A DNA stretch of 64,000 nucleotides. It comes from Pseudomonadota bacterium. GTDB taxonomy: Bacteria > Pseudomonadota > Gammaproteobacteria > Steroidobacterales > Steroidobacteraceae. How positions within the stretch are numbered: position 1 is the first letter of the stretch; the number at the start of each line of letters is the position of its first letter. Below are positions 1 to 11,045 of this stretch, piece after piece. The notes under the pieces are model-generated. The model was not told the origin of the DNA. It saw only the letters and a list, made by a program, of their open reading frames with translations, and ran no database searches. The position numbers were made by a program, and so were the translations under genes. The stretch is from the NCBI GenBank assembly GCA_021792755.1, contig JAJYUA010000003.1, positions 117,909-181,908 on the forward strand, in the 5' to 3' direction.

Positions 1-608
1 CTTCTTCGGGCATGCAGCGCCGTTTCGGGGAGAGGATTGTGGTCTGTGTCGGCGAGCACCCGCCTCGCTGGCTCGAGCTCTGCGCGCACGTGCAGCCTCG
101 CCGGCCGAACGGTCCCGAGCCGGGCGTGGCCAATGGGCTCGAGCTCTGCCCGCGGGCTTCATCGCCGATGCCGGCGGCCGCGCCGGCAAGTCGCGAGCGC
201 TGGCGCGAGCTCGATGTCCGAGCGGGCCTGCCCCAGGTCTACGCGGCGACCTCGGAGCAGTTCGTCGCGCAGATGTTGAATCTGGATGCCATCGGCGCCA
301 TCGCCTTCGACAAGGGGTGTTATACGGGCCAGGAGGTCATTGCTCGCGCGCATTACCGCGGCCGCGTCAAACGGCGGCTGCAGCGGTTCCTCTGCCGCGG
401 ACCGCTCGCGCTTGCGCCCGGGGACAGCGGCTCCCTGCCCGACGGGCGCTCCTTCACCGTGGTGGAGGCGGCACGGCTGGCCGACGGGCGCTGCGAATTC
501 CTGGCGGTGACGCCCCTGGCGGACGCGCAGCCGGAGTCCCCCGGCACCGAGGCCGCCTCCACGCTCGAGGCGCAGCCCCTGCCCCTGCCGTACCCGCTGC
601 CGGAGTGA
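1..608 (+). CDS. ygfZ: YgfZ/GcvT-like folate-binding protein, 3' part
   Basis: Partial gene: the reading frame is open to the left edge, so the true start lies outside the window. The C-terminal half carries the YgfZ signature KGCYTGQEVIARAHYRG (the strictly conserved Cys is in KGCYTGQE), preceded by the typical segment TSEQFVAQMLNLD. YgfZ proteins bind tetrahydrofolate and support assembly or repair of certain Fe-S enzymes, including the tRNA methylthiotransferase MiaB. The residues before about position 70 of the visible part are Pro/Arg-rich and match the family poorly. The gene ends 4 bases before the stop codon of the convergent murI. Family call is firm; precise substrate is not deducible. 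Confidence 0.85.
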   Translation, partial: SSGMQRRFGERIVVCVGEHPPRWLELCAHVQPRRPNGPEPGVANGLELCPRASSPMPAAAPASRERWRELDVRAGLPQVYAATSEQFVAQMLNLDAIGAIAFDKGCYTGQEVIARAHYRGRVKRRLQRFLCRGPLALAPGDSGSLPDGRSFTVVEAARLADGRCEFLAVTPLADAQPESPGTEAASTLEAQPLPLPYPLPE

Positions 609-612
609 GTCG

Positions 613-1431
613 CTACAGGTCGATGAGCTCGACCTCGTGCGGCTCGATGGGCCGCTCGAGGAAGCGCGAGCCGATGCGGGCGAAGCGCTGCGGGGCGTCC
701 GTCGCGAGCAGCCGCAGGCTTCCCTGCCCGCCGAGCGCGGCGAGGCCGGCCTCCTGAAGCGTGCGGCGCACGTGGCGGGCCGTGGTCCGCGCCGAATCGA
801 CGATGGTGACGTCCGCTCCGGCGGCGGCGCGGATCGCCCGAATGAGCATCGGGAAGTGCGTGCAGCCGAGCACCAGGGTATCCGGGCGCCGGGGGGCCTC
901 GAACAGCGGATCGAGATAGTGATGGGCGATGGCCTCGGCAATCGGGCCCTCGCACAGCCCCTCCTCGGCGAGCGCGACGAACAGCGGCGCGGGCAAGGCG
1001 GTGACTTGCGCATCCGCCCGCCGCCGCCGGATCGCTTCCCTGTACGCTCCGCCGCGCACGGTTCCTTCCGTGCCGATCACGGCGATCCGGCCGGAGCGGG
1101 AAGCGGCGCAGGCCGCCTGCGCTCCGGGCTCGATCACCCCGATCACGGGCACGTTCGCGGCGCGCTCGCCGATCGCCGGCAGACTGACCGCAGAGGCGGT
1201 GTTACAGGCGATCACCAGGCATTTGAGCCGGTGCTGCATGAGCGCCTCGGTCGCCTGCAGGGCGTAGCGCACGACGGTCGCGGGGCTCTTGGTGCCGTAG
1301 GGCAGCCGGGCGGTATCGCCGAGGTAGATGAAGTGCTCCGAGGGCAGCTCGGCGGCGAGCGCCTCGAGCACGGTGAGGCCGCCGACTCCGGAGTCGAAGA
1401 CTCCGATCATGCCCGAGCCGACGGTACTCAT
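613..1431 (-). CDS. murI: Glutamate racemase
   Basis: 272 aa, normal for the family. MurI interconverts L- and D-glutamate without cofactor to supply D-Glu for peptidoglycan. Both catalytic cysteines are present: Cys76 in IACNTASA and Cys190 in LGCTHFP. The N-terminal FDSGVGGLT motif with its conserved Asp lies at residues 12-20. The frame is open upstream to 1593, but the ATG at 1431 puts the conserved [10 protein letters not shown] a few residues from the start, as in other MurI proteins, so it is preferred. The gene lies 217 bases downstream of lysS on the same strand and converges on ygfZ. Confidence 0.94.
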   Translation of the reverse strand: MSTVGSGMIGVFDSGVGGLTVLEALAAELPSEHFIYLGDTARLPYGTKSPATVVRYALQATEALMQHRLKCLVIACNTASAVSLPAIGERAANVPVIGVIEPGAQAACAASRSGRIAVIGTEGTVRGGAYREAIRRRRADAQVTALPAPLFVALAEEGLCEGPIAEAIAHHYLDPLFEAPRRPDTLVLGCTHFPMLIRAIRAAAGADVTIVDSARTTARHVRRTLQEAGLAALGGQGSLRLLATDAPQRFARIGSRFLERPIEPHEVELIDL

Positions 1432-1648
1432 GAATGGCAAGAGACCTGGGTGACGGGCTCGACTGGAAGGGCATTTTCCGGGCACGCAAGACGGGCACGC
1501 GCTCCTCGCCCCGTGAGATCCGCCATCGCAGGCGTGAGCGCCCCAGGCCCCCCCACGGACGGCTCCCCGGCGAGCCGGGCAATGCCCTGGCACGAAAAGC
1601 CCCGCAGGCCCGAGTCATCACGCATTGCCGACCACCCCAGGTCCAGCG

Positions 1649-3169
<1,521 letters not shown>

Positions 3170-3188
3170 GGTCCGCCTGATCATCCGC

Positions 3189-4284
3189 CTATAGGCCCGC
3201 CTTGAGCGAGGCCTCCAGGAACTGGTCGAGATCGCCGTCGAGCACGGCCGTGGTGTTGCCCACCTCCACCCCGGTGCGCAGATCCTTGATACGCGACTGG
3301 TCCAGCACGTAGGAGCGGATCTGGTTGCCCCAGCTCACATCGGACTTGGAGTCCTCGAGCACCTTGGCGGCGGCGTTGCGCTTGTTCACCTCGAGCTCGT
3401 AAAGCTTCGCCTTCAGCATCTTCATGGCCGTCGAGCGGTTCTTGTGCTGGCTGCGCTCGTTCTGGCAGGCGACCACGATGCCGCTCGGCAGATGGGTGAT
3501 GCGCACCGCGGATTCGGTCTTGTTGACGTGCTGGCCGCCGGCGCCCGAGGAACGGTACACGTCGGTCTTCAAATCCGCCGGATTGATGTCGATCTCGATG
3601 TCATCGTCTATCTCCGGGGAAACGAACACCGACGCGAAGGAAGTGTGCCGGCGGTTGCCGGAGTCGAACGGGGACTTGCGCACCAGGCGGTGCACGCCGG
3701 TCTCGGTGCGCAGCCATCCGTAGGCGTAGTCGCCCTTGACCTCGATGGTCGCGCTCTTCACCCCGGCCACCTCGCCCGGGCTGGAATCGATCACCTCGCA
3801 GGCCATGCCGCGCGCCGCGCCCCACCGAAGGTACATGCGCAGCAGCATCTGCGCCCAGTCCTGAGCCTCGGTGCCGCCGGCGCCCGCCTGAATATCGAGA
3901 AAGGCGCTGTGCGAGTCCATCTCGCCCCTGAACATGCGCTTGAGCTCCAGGCGCCGTACCTGCGCCTCGAGCCGCCCGGCGTCCTTTTCGATATCGTGCA
4001 GCGCCGATTCCTCGCCCTCGCTCTCGGCGAGCTCGAGCAGCTCGCCGGCATCGAGGATGCCCGTGGTGGTGCGGTCGAGCTCTGCGACCTCGGTGCTCAG
4101 ACGGGCGCGCTCGCGCCCGAGCTCCTGCGCCCGTTCGGGCTTCGACCAGATGCCCGGATCCTCCAGCTCCCGGGAGACCTCTTGCAGGCGCTCTTGCTTG
4201 CGGTCGTACTCAAAGAAACCCCCTGAGGGAGCCGATGCGTTCCTCGAGGTCTTTGAGCTGGCGCTTGAGCGGATTGACTTCCAT
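3189..4284 (-). CDS. prfB: Peptide chain release factor 2, made by programmed +1 frameshift
   Basis: RF2 recognises UGA and UAA stop codons and triggers peptide release. The gene is in two frames: 24 codons from ATG 4284 ([20 protein letters not shown] then RGFL) reach an in-frame UGA at 4210-4212. Skipping one base gives [10 protein letters not shown] and 340 further residues, for 364 aa in total (the E. coli protein has 365). The stop-recognition motif SPF is in RKSPFDSG and the catalytic GGQ is in [10 protein letters not shown]. Translated without the frameshift, the protein would end after 24 residues. The gene is autoregulated: when RF2 is scarce the UGA pauses and the ribosome shifts. 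lysS follows 19 bases downstream. Confidence 0.96.
4209..4224 (-). promoter_or_regulatory. Programmed +1 ribosomal frameshift site of prfB
   Basis: Read on the minus strand, the site is AGGGGG (4219-4224), three bases, then CTTTGA (4210-4215). The internal Shine-Dalgarno-like AGGGGG, its three-base spacing and the slippery CUU before UGA match the E. coli prfB recoding site. The ribosome slips from CUU to UUU and continues in the +1 frame with GAG. Confidence 0.95.
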
Positions 4285-4437
4285 CGCGGGTGCGGCCGGT
4301 TCTGTGGTGCAAGGAGCCGCTCATCGTAACGGTCCCGGAGGCGATTTTCCACTTTCGGCCGACAATCACGCCCGCAGCCCGAGACGGGTCCGCCGGGCGC
4401 CGCCCGCTTCGCAGGGCCGGCCGCCGCCCGCCGCGGC

Positions 4438-5208
4438 TCAGGCTTCCACTTCGGTGCGGTAGATGAGCCGCGCGAGCTGCGCTTTGCTGTTGATGCCGAG
4501 CTTGCGGTAGGAGCGCTGGACGATGTTGCGCACCGTGGCCGGCGAGAGCCCGCAGCGGCGCGCGATCTCCTTGTATCCCCGGCCGGCTCCGAAGTACTGC
4601 ACGATCTCGTGCTCGCGCCGCGTCAGCCGGGCGGCGAGCGGCACGCTCTTCACGGTCAGCAGCAGCGAGTCTGAAAACTGCCGTGCGTGGATCGACTCCC
4701 CGCGCTGCTTCAAGGTCACCGAGCCTTCACAGGTCAGTTTCTGCAGCAACGGCGAGGGCAGGCGCACGCCATCCCAGTCCGGCCACCCCAGGCCGATGTA
4801 CTCGCTCACCTGGCTGCCGCAGTGCAGCACCGTGCCATCGAGGAGCGTCAACGCCCGGTGCCTGCCGGGAGTCAGGACGGGCTCATTCGATGCCCTGGCC
4901 AAGGACAGCGAGCGGCTCACCGCGCGAGCCTCGGAAAGGTGCGGCATCAGCAGTGCGAGCAGCGTGCGATCCCGCTCATCGAACGGCGCATCGCTCTCGC
5001 GGCGATGCAGCGACAGCCACTCTCCCGCGGCCGCTCCGTCCTCGAGCTCCGCGATCACCATCTGCCGCTCGAGCCCCCAGCGGCGAACACACTCGAGCGC
5101 CCCGTCACAGCCAAGCTCGGAGTAAGGGACGGCGCTGACTCGCACGGCCTGCGCGGCCGAGGTGCGCGCCACGCGGGCCTCGGCGCCGCGCCCGCCGCAT
5201 TGAGGCAC
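4438..5208 (-). CDS. LuxR-family transcriptional regulator
   Basis: 256 aa from a GTG start. The C-terminal 60 residues are a LuxR-type helix-turn-helix: [20 protein letters not shown], then [20 protein letters not shown], then RKLGI. The N-terminal two thirds look like a GAF/PAS-type sensor segment as in other LuxR proteins lacking an autoinducer domain, but no ligand motif is recognisable. The frame stays open upstream to a stop at 5335 with no better start codon, so the 5' end is uncertain. The gene sits between recJ (126 bases upstream) and prfB on the same strand. The Xanthomonas rpf locus also has a regulator (rpfD) in this area, but RpfD is a LytTR protein, so this is not an orthologue by domain. 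Target genes are unknown. Confidence 0.8.
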   Translation of the reverse strand: MPQCGGRGAEARVARTSAAQAVRVSAVPYSELGCDGALECVRRWGLERQMVIAELEDGAAAGEWLSLHRRESDAPFDERDRTLLALLMPHLSEARAVSRSLSLARASNEPVLTPGRHRALTLLDGTVLHCGSQVSEYIGLGWPDWDGVRLPSPLLQKLTCEGSVTLKQRGESIHARQFSDSLLLTVKSVPLAARLTRREHEIVQYFGAGRGYKEIARRCGLSPATVRNIVQRSYRKLGINSKAQLARLIYRTEVEA

Positions 5209-5334
5209 CGGCGCGCTCGCGACGGAAGATTCGCACGGCGGCGCAGCGCGCGCGAGTGAACTTCGGCGGACCGAAGCGAGAGCCCCCAGTCGTGCGCCCG
5301 GGGCACCGGAACCTGTGCGGGTCCGGGCCCGGGC

Positions 5335-7047
5335 CTACGCCGGCAGGAGGTGATCCACCAGCAGCTGCAGCCGCCGCTCGCCCTGGTACTCGTTCACGTC
5401 CAGTCGGTAGACCAGCCGATGGGGACCTTGGGGGAGCGTGAACGAGCTTTGCTCTTCGATGAAATTGAACGCGATCGCATCGAAGGTACGGCCGAGGGAG
5501 GCTTCCACCCACATCTTCAGATGCCGCTCGCCGACCACGCGCGCACTGCGTATGATGAACACACCGTCAAAACACGGCTCCGGGAACGCCTGACCCCACG
5601 GTCCGCCGGCGCGCAGCGCGTACGCAGTTTCCAGGGCAATCTCCCCGACGTCGAGCTCACCGTCAGTTTCCACAGCGTCGGCCAGCGTACGGGCATCGGC
5701 CCCACTGGCCACCGCTTCATCGAAGAGTCTGGCGAACAGATCCAGCCTCGAGCGCTCCAACGTCAGGCCCGCAGCCATGGCGTGCCCGCCGAACCGGTCG
5801 ATCAACTCGGGATGGCGCGCATCGAGCCCGGCCAGCACGTCGCGGATATGCACTCCGGGCACCGAGCGCGCCGAGCCGCGCAGACGGCCGTCGGCCGCGA
5901 GCGCGAACGCGACGACCGGGCGGCGCAGACGCTCCTTGATGCGACTTGCCACCAGCCCCACCACCCCCTGGTGCCAACTTTCATCGAACAAGCACACCGC
6001 GCTGCGCCGTGGATCGCGCAGATCCGGATCGCGCAGCACGCGCACCGCCGCGAGCGCCGTGAGCTGCATCTTCGCCTCGATGGCCCGCCGCTCGCGATTG
6101 AGCTCATCGAGGCGGGCGGCCAGAGCCTGCGCCCCGCTCTCGGCCAGCAGGCACTGAATGCCGATCGTCATGTCATCCAGCCGCCCGGCCGCGTTGAGCC
6201 GCGGAGCGACGGCGAACGCCAGATCCGCGGACGTGACGCTCTCGAGCCGCCGGTCGGCCAGGCTCAACAGGGCGCGGATGCCGGCGGCGCAGCGGCCCGC
6301 GCGGATGCGCTTCAGGCCCTGGCAGACCAGCACGCGATTGTTGGCATCGAGCGGCACCAGATCGGCCACGGTGCCGAGCGCCACCAGATCGAGGTATTCG
6401 GCGACACCGGGAGCCCCGGGCGGGGAGAGCCCCGACTCCTCGAGCCGCCGCTTCAGCGCCGCCAGGACGTAGAACGCCACTCCCACCCCGGCGAGCGCGC
6501 GGCTCGGGAACCTGCTGCCCGGCAGGTTGGGATTGACGATGACCCGTGCAGGGGGGAGCACCGCTGCGGGCAGGTGATGATCGGTGATCAGCACCTCCAT
6601 GCCGAGCCGGCGCGCCTCGGCCACCCCGGCCGCGCTGGAGATGCCGTTGTCCACCGTCACGATGAGCGTGGGGGCGCGGCTCGCGGCGAGGCGCACGATC
6701 TCCGGGGTGAGGCCGTAGCCGAACTGGAACCGGTTGGGCACCAGGAAGTCGACCGGGAATTTCCATGCCGTCAGGGCGCGCATCATCAGGGCGGTGCTGG
6801 TGGCGCCGTCGGCATCGAAATCCCCGACCACGAGGATGCGGCCGCCGGCGCGATGCGCAAGCAGCAAGTCGACCGCGGCGCCGACGCCCTCGAGCGTGCC
6901 CACCGGCGCCAGCCGCCCGAGCGAGGTATCGAGGTCGGCCGCCGAGCGCACGCCCCGGCCCAGATACGCCCGCCGCAGCACCGGATGCAGTCCCGCACCG
7001 AGATCCGCATCCCCGCCCGCCTCCCGGCGCACGACCCGCAGCGTCAA
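5335..7047 (-). CDS. recJ: Single-stranded-DNA-specific exonuclease RecJ
   Basis: 570 aa from TTG 7047. RecJ degrades single-stranded DNA 5' to 3' in recombination and mismatch repair. The DHH-family metal motifs are visible: VVGDFDADGATST near residue 75, VTVDNGISS, ITDHHLP, and RLNAAGRLDD. The DHHA1 motif FGGHAMAAGL and a C-terminal OB-like domain follow. The TTG overlaps the stop of the upstream rpfE-like gene (TTGA) and aligns with the E. coli start region; a GTG at 7032 is the alternative. The open frame extends far upstream inside rpfE, but that part has no RecJ character. Confidence 0.94.
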   Translation of the reverse strand: MTLRVVRREAGGDADLGAGLHPVLRRAYLGRGVRSAADLDTSLGRLAPVGTLEGVGAAVDLLLAHRAGGRILVVGDFDADGATSTALMMRALTAWKFPVDFLVPNRFQFGYGLTPEIVRLAASRAPTLIVTVDNGISSAAGVAEARRLGMEVLITDHHLPAAVLPPARVIVNPNLPGSRFPSRALAGVGVAFYVLAALKRRLEESGLSPPGAPGVAEYLDLVALGTVADLVPLDANNRVLVCQGLKRIRAGRCAAGIRALLSLADRRLESVTSADLAFAVAPRLNAAGRLDDMTIGIQCLLAESGAQALAARLDELNRERRAIEAKMQLTALAAVRVLRDPDLRDPRRSAVCLFDESWHQGVVGLVASRIKERLRRPVVAFALAADGRLRGSARSVPGVHIRDVLAGLDARHPELIDRFGGHAMAAGLTLERSRLDLFARLFDEAVASGADARTLADAVETDGELDVGEIALETAYALRAGGPWGQAFPEPCFDGVFIIRSARVVGERHLKMWVEASLGRTFDAIAFNFIEEQSSFTLPQGPHRLVYRLDVNEYQGERRLQLLVDHLLPA

Positions 7048-8072
7048 GCCAATGCCTCCAGACCCGCTCGCCCGCGCCGCCAGAACTTCAGCCCGTCGAG
7101 GGCGCGCAGCATCCATCGCCGGTCGTTCGCCAGCAGCACCAGGCTGTCGATCCTGCGCTGGCGCAGCGCGGCGACCGCCGGGGCGATCACGCGCCGGTCG
7201 AGCTCGGCCAGAGCCTCGGGGAAGCTCATCGCGCCCTGGCGCTGCAGCGCCTCGACCACCTCGAGCACGCACAGCGTCCGCCGCGCCCCTGCACCGCTCA
7301 TCGCCGATATCTGTGCCGCCGGGCGGCTTTCGAGTCCGGCGAGCCGGCACAGGCCGCGCGTGTAGGCTTCGGAGGCGAACACGGTCGCCGGTGAGGCGCG
7401 AGGTGAGGCGCGCGGCGCCGGCGGCGCCCCTCCGCCCCAGATCCACAGCGCCGACACGGGCCGCTCACCGCGGCGCGCCCGCTCGTGGTTCACGGAATGC
7501 GCGTGCAGCCACATCTCGATCTCGGTCCCGAGCCGGCGCAGCGCCCCCGCCCCCTCTCCGCTCGCCAGCGCATCGGCCATCGGCAGCTGCAGCAGGCGCG
7601 CCGGCTCGACGGTGCGCACCTGCCGCAGAGGCGGCGCGGTGAGCAGGAACTCCCCCGACTCGAGCCCGGTGAGGTCGAACCCTGAGCCCCGGAAGGTCTC
7701 CTTGAAGCCGGCGGCCAGCCGCTCGCGCTCTTCGCTCGACAGACGCAGCACACTGCCCCAATCCACGTGCACGCGTGTGAGTCCCTCGATCAGGTGCAGC
7801 GGGGTGGCGAGCCAGCAGGCCGTCCCGCCAGACACCTCGGCGGTTGCCGCGGCGACGCTCGCGGCGGGGTAGTCGGCGTATTCCTGCAGATCGAGCCAGC
7901 GGGCCACCCAGCCGCGCCAGCCGCCGCTCAGGGCGGCCGAGGGGGCGAAGCGGGCCACGTGCTCGATGCCCGGCCAGGCCCCGCAGTGCGCGGCCCACGG
8001 CACGCCGTGCTCCAAGGGCTCGAGGTCCGAGGGCAGATGCAGATCCGAAATGACGATGACGAGCTCGCGCAC
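7044..8072 (-). CDS. RpfE-like protein (phosphoglycerate mutase-related family)
   Basis: 342 aa from the preferred GTG at 8072, which gives MRELVIVISDLHLPSDL. The frame could begin at TTG 8102, but that leaves only 11 bases before the divergent neighbour. The protein resembles the RpfE/COG4255 family found next to recJ in Xanthomonadaceae and often labelled phosphoglycerate mutase. Segments typical of it are ACWLATPLHLIEGLTRV and the C-terminal DRRWMLRALDGLKFWRR. The biochemical role is not established; in Xanthomonas, rpfE lies in the pathogenicity-regulation locus. It overlaps recJ by 4 bases, so the two are very likely co-translated. Confidence 0.75.
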   Translation of the reverse strand: MRELVIVISDLHLPSDLEPLEHGVPWAAHCGAWPGIEHVARFAPSAALSGGWRGWVARWLDLQEYADYPAASVAAATAEVSGGTACWLATPLHLIEGLTRVHVDWGSVLRLSSEERERLAAGFKETFRGSGFDLTGLESGEFLLTAPPLRQVRTVEPARLLQLPMADALASGEGAGALRRLGTEIEMWLHAHSVNHERARRGERPVSALWIWGGGAPPAPRASPRASPATVFASEAYTRGLCRLAGLESRPAAQISAMSGAGARRTLCVLEVVEALQRQGAMSFPEALAELDRRVIAPAVAALRQRRIDSLVLLANDRRWMLRALDGLKFWRRGRAGLEALA

Positions 8073-8113
8073 CGGCGCTATCGTAGGGGACGTCCGGATC
8101 AAGTTCCACGCAC

Positions 8114-8485
8114 ATGCAATTCACTCTGGAGAGCAGTTCCCGCGTCAACCTCGTGCGCGCCTATTCGCGCTCGCAGCTGCACATCGGGGAAAGCCGCGTG
8201 CAGCGCAGCTGCATCGTCACTGCCGACAGGCTGATCACGGACTGGGAGCCTCGATGCTTCGAGGCGCTGGCAGCGGCGCACCTTGCCGCGCTCCTCGCGC
8301 TCGAGCCGCAAGTCGTGCTGCTCGGCACGGGGCTGCGGCAACGCTTTCCGCCGGCGGCCATCGGCTCGCTGCTCGCCGGGCGCGGCGTGGGCCTGGAGGT
8401 GATGGATCTCGGGGCGGCGTGCCGGACGTTCAATATTCTCGTGCAGGAAGACCGGCGGGTCGCCGCGGCACTGTTTCTCGAGTAG
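8114..8485 (+). CDS. Mth938-like (DUF498) domain protein
   Basis: 123 aa. The whole protein matches the small Mth938/DUF498 fold related to mitochondrial NDUFAF3, recognisable from LEPQVVLLGTGLRQRFPP and the C-terminal VMDLGAACRTFNIL with LVQEDRRVAAALF. Bacterial members are uncharacterised. The gene is divergent from the rpfE-like gene, with 41 bases between the two start codons if GTG 8072 is used, so the promoters must overlap. A terminator-like stem-loop follows its stop codon. Confidence 0.85.
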   Translation: MQFTLESSSRVNLVRAYSRSQLHIGESRVQRSCIVTADRLITDWEPRCFEALAAAHLAALLALEPQVVLLGTGLRQRFPPAAIGSLLAGRGVGLEVMDLGAACRTFNILVQEDRRVAAALFLE

Positions 8486-8513
8486 CCCGAACAGGCCGCC
8501 GGACTGCTTCCCG

Positions 8514-8539
8514 GCCGGCAGCACCGGCGATGTTTTTTT
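8514..8539 (+). terminator. Probable rho-independent terminator after the Mth938-like gene
   Basis: Five-base stem GCCGG (8514-8518) and CCGGC (8524-8528) with a five-base loop, followed after four bases by seven T residues (8533-8539). It is 28 bases past the stop codon. The stem is short, so strength is uncertain. Confidence 0.5.
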
Positions 8540-8988
8540 CCTATGCGCGCGGTTCGAGCTTCGCGAATCCCGTGAAATCCTGCGCGCGAGCGCACGAAGA
8601 AGAAAGCACAGGGGGAGGGGTTTCGACTTTATACGATCCACGCCGCGCTCGTGTCACAGCGATGGCATGCTTTTGCTTTGTGTCGTCGGGATTCATTGCT
8701 TTTCTCTCAACATCCCCTCCTCCCTGTGCCCTCTTCAGGTCCCCCTGTGGCGACACCACCTGTCGCAACCTGGAGACTGGCGCTATGTTAAGCGCGTGAC
8801 TTGTCCGATTGCAAGCGTTTCTGACATACCACGTACCCTGCGTACGGAATTTTTGACGCCGAAGCCGACGTCGCGCGGATCACCATACTCGAGCGGCGTA
8901 ATGCGGGCGCAAACCACCTGAAACTCAAACTCTTATAGCAATTATCTCGCCCGATTCATCGCTTCCGGCCTCGGCCCGTGGGGCCGGC
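8540..8988. other. Gene-free region with stem-loops
   Basis: No supportable coding sequence. Base composition is less GC-rich than the surroundings. On the plus strand three stem-loops follow one another: GCGACA/TGTCGC (8750-8755 with 8761-8766), GCGCT/AGCGC near 8780-8796, and CGTAC/GTACG near 8831-8845, the last followed by a short T run. A structured or small RNA is possible but unproven. In many gammaproteobacteria nlpD and rpoS would follow pcm here; neither is present. Confidence 0.4.
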
Positions 8989-9651
8989 TCACCCCTTTCC
9001 CCCGAGTAGTGGCACGAATGCCACGCGGCCCAGAGACTCGCGCGCGATGCCCTGCTCGCGGCGGGTGAACCGCATCAGCTCCTGCCGGCCCTCCTGGCCC
9101 ACCGGCACGATCATCCGCCCGCCCACCTCCAGCTGCTTCAGCAGCGCCTCCGGCAGCGCGAGCGGCGCGGCGGCCACCAGAATGCCGCCAAATGGAGCCT
9201 GACTCTTCCAACCCGCGGCGCCGTCCCCGTGTTGGAACTTGACATTGCGGATGCCGAGCTCCTTCAGGCGCTCGCGGGCGCGCTCGAGCAGCGCGCCGAT
9301 GCGCTCGATCGTGTAGATCCGCCCGACGAGCGGCGCCAATACGGCCGTCTGATAACCGCACCCGGTGCCCACCTCGAGCACGCTCTCGAGCGGTCCGCCC
9401 TCGAGCAGCGCCTCGCTCATGCGCGCGACGATGTAAGGCTGGGAGATGGTCTGGCCGAAGCCTATCGGCAGCGCCGTGTCCTCGTAGGCGCGGCTGCCGA
9501 GCGCCTCGTCGACAAAGATATGACGCGGCACGTTGCGAATGCGGTCGAGCACCGCGAGACTGCAGATGCCCTGCTCACGCAGGCGCTGCACCAGCCGGTC
9601 GCGCGTGCGCGCCGAAGTCATCCCGATGCCGTTGAAGCGCAGGTCAGCCAT
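8989..9651 (-). CDS. pcm: Protein-L-isoaspartate O-methyltransferase
   Basis: 220 aa. The enzyme methylates L-isoaspartyl residues with SAM to start repair of damaged proteins. The SAM-binding motif I is clear as [20 protein letters not shown], preceded by the family signature [19 protein letters not shown]. Motif II-like text [14 protein letters not shown] and the C-terminal GGRMIVPVG follow. Its ATG overlaps the end of surE by 8 bases, the usual surE-pcm arrangement, so the two are coupled. Confidence 0.95.
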   Translation of the reverse strand: MADLRFNGIGMTSARTRDRLVQRLREQGICSLAVLDRIRNVPRHIFVDEALGSRAYEDTALPIGFGQTISQPYIVARMSEALLEGGPLESVLEVGTGCGYQTAVLAPLVGRIYTIERIGALLERARERLKELGIRNVKFQHGDGAAGWKSQAPFGGILVAAAPLALPEALLKQLEVGGRMIVPVGQEGRQELMRFTRREQGIARESLGRVAFVPLLGGKG

Positions 9652-10402
9652 CGATTCCTTCCAGCCAGCGCCGCAGGTGACTCAGGGCCGAGTGGCGTGT
9701 CAAATCGATCTGCAGCGGCGTCACCGACACGCAGCCCTGGGTGATCGCCTCGAAGTCCGTGCCCGGTCCGGCGTCCTGCTGCGCTCCGGCGGGCCCGACC
9801 CAGTAGACGGGCCGGCCGCGAGGGTCGCGGGCCGGCACGATGGGCTCGGAGCGATGGCGATACCCCAGCCGCGTGCCGCGAAAGCCCCGCAGCGACCCGA
9901 ACGGAACGTCCGGGACATTGACGTTGAGGATCAGCGAGGGCTCGAGCGGCCGGCGCAGCAGCTCGCCCACCAGGGAGCGCGCCACCTGCGCTGCGGTATC
10001 GAAGTGCCCATCCCTCTCTGGAGTGGTGCACAGCGACACCGCGATCGTCGGCAGTCCGAGGAAGCGCCCCTCGATCGCCGCCGCCACGGTACCCGAATAC
10101 AGCACGTCATCGCCGAGGTTGGCGCCATCGTTGATCCCTGAAACCACCATGTCGTGCTCGTAGTCGAACAGTCCCGTGATGGCCAGGTGCACGCAGTCGG
10201 TCGGGGTGCCCTGGACGCAGTACACGGCGGGCTCCACCTCGAGCACGCGCAGCGGCATATCGAGGGTGAGGGAATTGCTGGCGCCGCTGCGGTTGCGATC
10301 GGGCGCCACCACGGTGACCTCGGCGAGGTCCGCCAGGGCCTGCCTGAGGATGCGGATCCCCCGGGCCTGGTAGCCATCATCGTTGCTCAGCAGGATTTTC
10401 AC
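9644..10402 (-). CDS. surE: 5'/3'-nucleotidase SurE
   Basis: 252 aa from GTG 10402, which places [16 protein letters not shown] at the N terminus exactly as in other SurE proteins. An ATG at 10420 would add six residues. SurE is a metal-dependent nucleotidase/exopolyphosphatase linked to stationary-phase survival. Metal-binding Asp-Asp is in SNDDG, and the conserved Ser/Asn are in [14 protein letters not shown] and [14 protein letters not shown]. It is followed directly by pcm, with an 8-base overlap. The Smr-domain gene diverges from it with 106 bases between the start codons. Confidence 0.93.
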   Translation of the reverse strand: MKILLSNDDGYQARGIRILRQALADLAEVTVVAPDRNRSGASNSLTLDMPLRVLEVEPAVYCVQGTPTDCVHLAITGLFDYEHDMVVSGINDGANLGDDVLYSGTVAAAIEGRFLGLPTIAVSLCTTPERDGHFDTAAQVARSLVGELLRRPLEPSLILNVNVPDVPFGSLRGFRGTRLGYRHRSEPIVPARDPRGRPVYWVGPAGAQQDAGPGTDFEAITQGCVSVTPLQIDLTRHSALSHLRRWLEGIDG

Positions 10403-10508
10403 GGATTTGGCACCGAGCATGCGGCGAGGCACGCGCCTCACGACGGCCGCGACTATACTGGAAGTGGGAGCGAAAAATTCGGCGCGACCCGGCATATCAG
10501 AGGCTACC

Positions 10509-11045
10509 GTGAGCCAGCCCACCGACGATGATCAGGACCTGTGCCTGTTCCGCGCCGCCGTGCGGGACGTCAAGCCCCTCAATGGCCCGCCGCGCGCCCG
10601 GCAACCGCCCAAACCCCTCCCCGCGGCCCGGTTCACGCGCGCCGAGCGGCGGGCCGTGCTCGAGGAAAGCCTGCGTGAGGACCCGGCCGACCCCGCGCTC
10701 GCCGGCGGCGAGGAGCTCGTCTTTCACCGCCCCGGGGTGCCGCGGTCCGTGCTGCGCAAGCTGCGTCGCGGGGGCTATCGGATCCAGGGCGAGATCGACC
10801 TGCACGGCCTCACGGTCGCCGAGGCGAGGCAGGCGCTGCGCGAGTTCCTCTCGCATGCGCTGGGGAGCCACTGGCGCTGCGTGCGCATCGTGCACGGCAA
10901 GGGTCTGCGCTCGGGCAGCCGGGGACCCAGACTCAAGGGCATGGTCGGCTCGGTGCTGCGCCGCCTCGATCCGGTGCTCGCGTACGTGTCGGCGCGGCCG
11001 GTGGACGGGGGCAGCGGAGCGCTTTACGTGCTGCTCTCATCGTGA
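10509..11045 (+). CDS. Smr-domain protein
   Basis: 178 aa from GTG 10509, which has an AGAGG ribosome-binding site. The C-terminal half is an Smr (MutS2-related) domain: [20 protein letters not shown], then [13 protein letters not shown], then a GAL-YVLL ending. The N terminus is a charged linker. Proteins of this type in E. coli (SmrA/SmrB) are endonucleases; SmrB cleaves mRNA at collided ribosomes. Which activity applies here cannot be told. It is the only plus-strand gene in the central leftward cluster, and its last 22 bases overlap the 3' end of truD. Confidence 0.88.
   Translation: MSQPTDDDQDLCLFRAAVRDVKPLNGPPRARQPPKPLPAARFTRAERRAVLEESLREDPADPALAGGEELVFHRPGVPRSVLRKLRRGGYRIQGEIDLHGLTVAEARQALREFLSHALGSHWRCVRIVHGKGLRSGSRGPRLKGMVGSVLRRLDPVLAYVSARPVDGGSGALYVLLSS

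Noticed and set aside
8550..8572. tRNA-like GGTTCGAGCTTCGCGAATCC
   Set aside because: It resembles a T-arm only superficially; no acceptor or anticodon stem can be drawn around it.
8541..8921. Short open frames on both strands in the gap upstream of pcm
   Set aside because: 75 and 84 codons, no ribosome-binding site or family resemblance, and they overlap each other on opposite strands.
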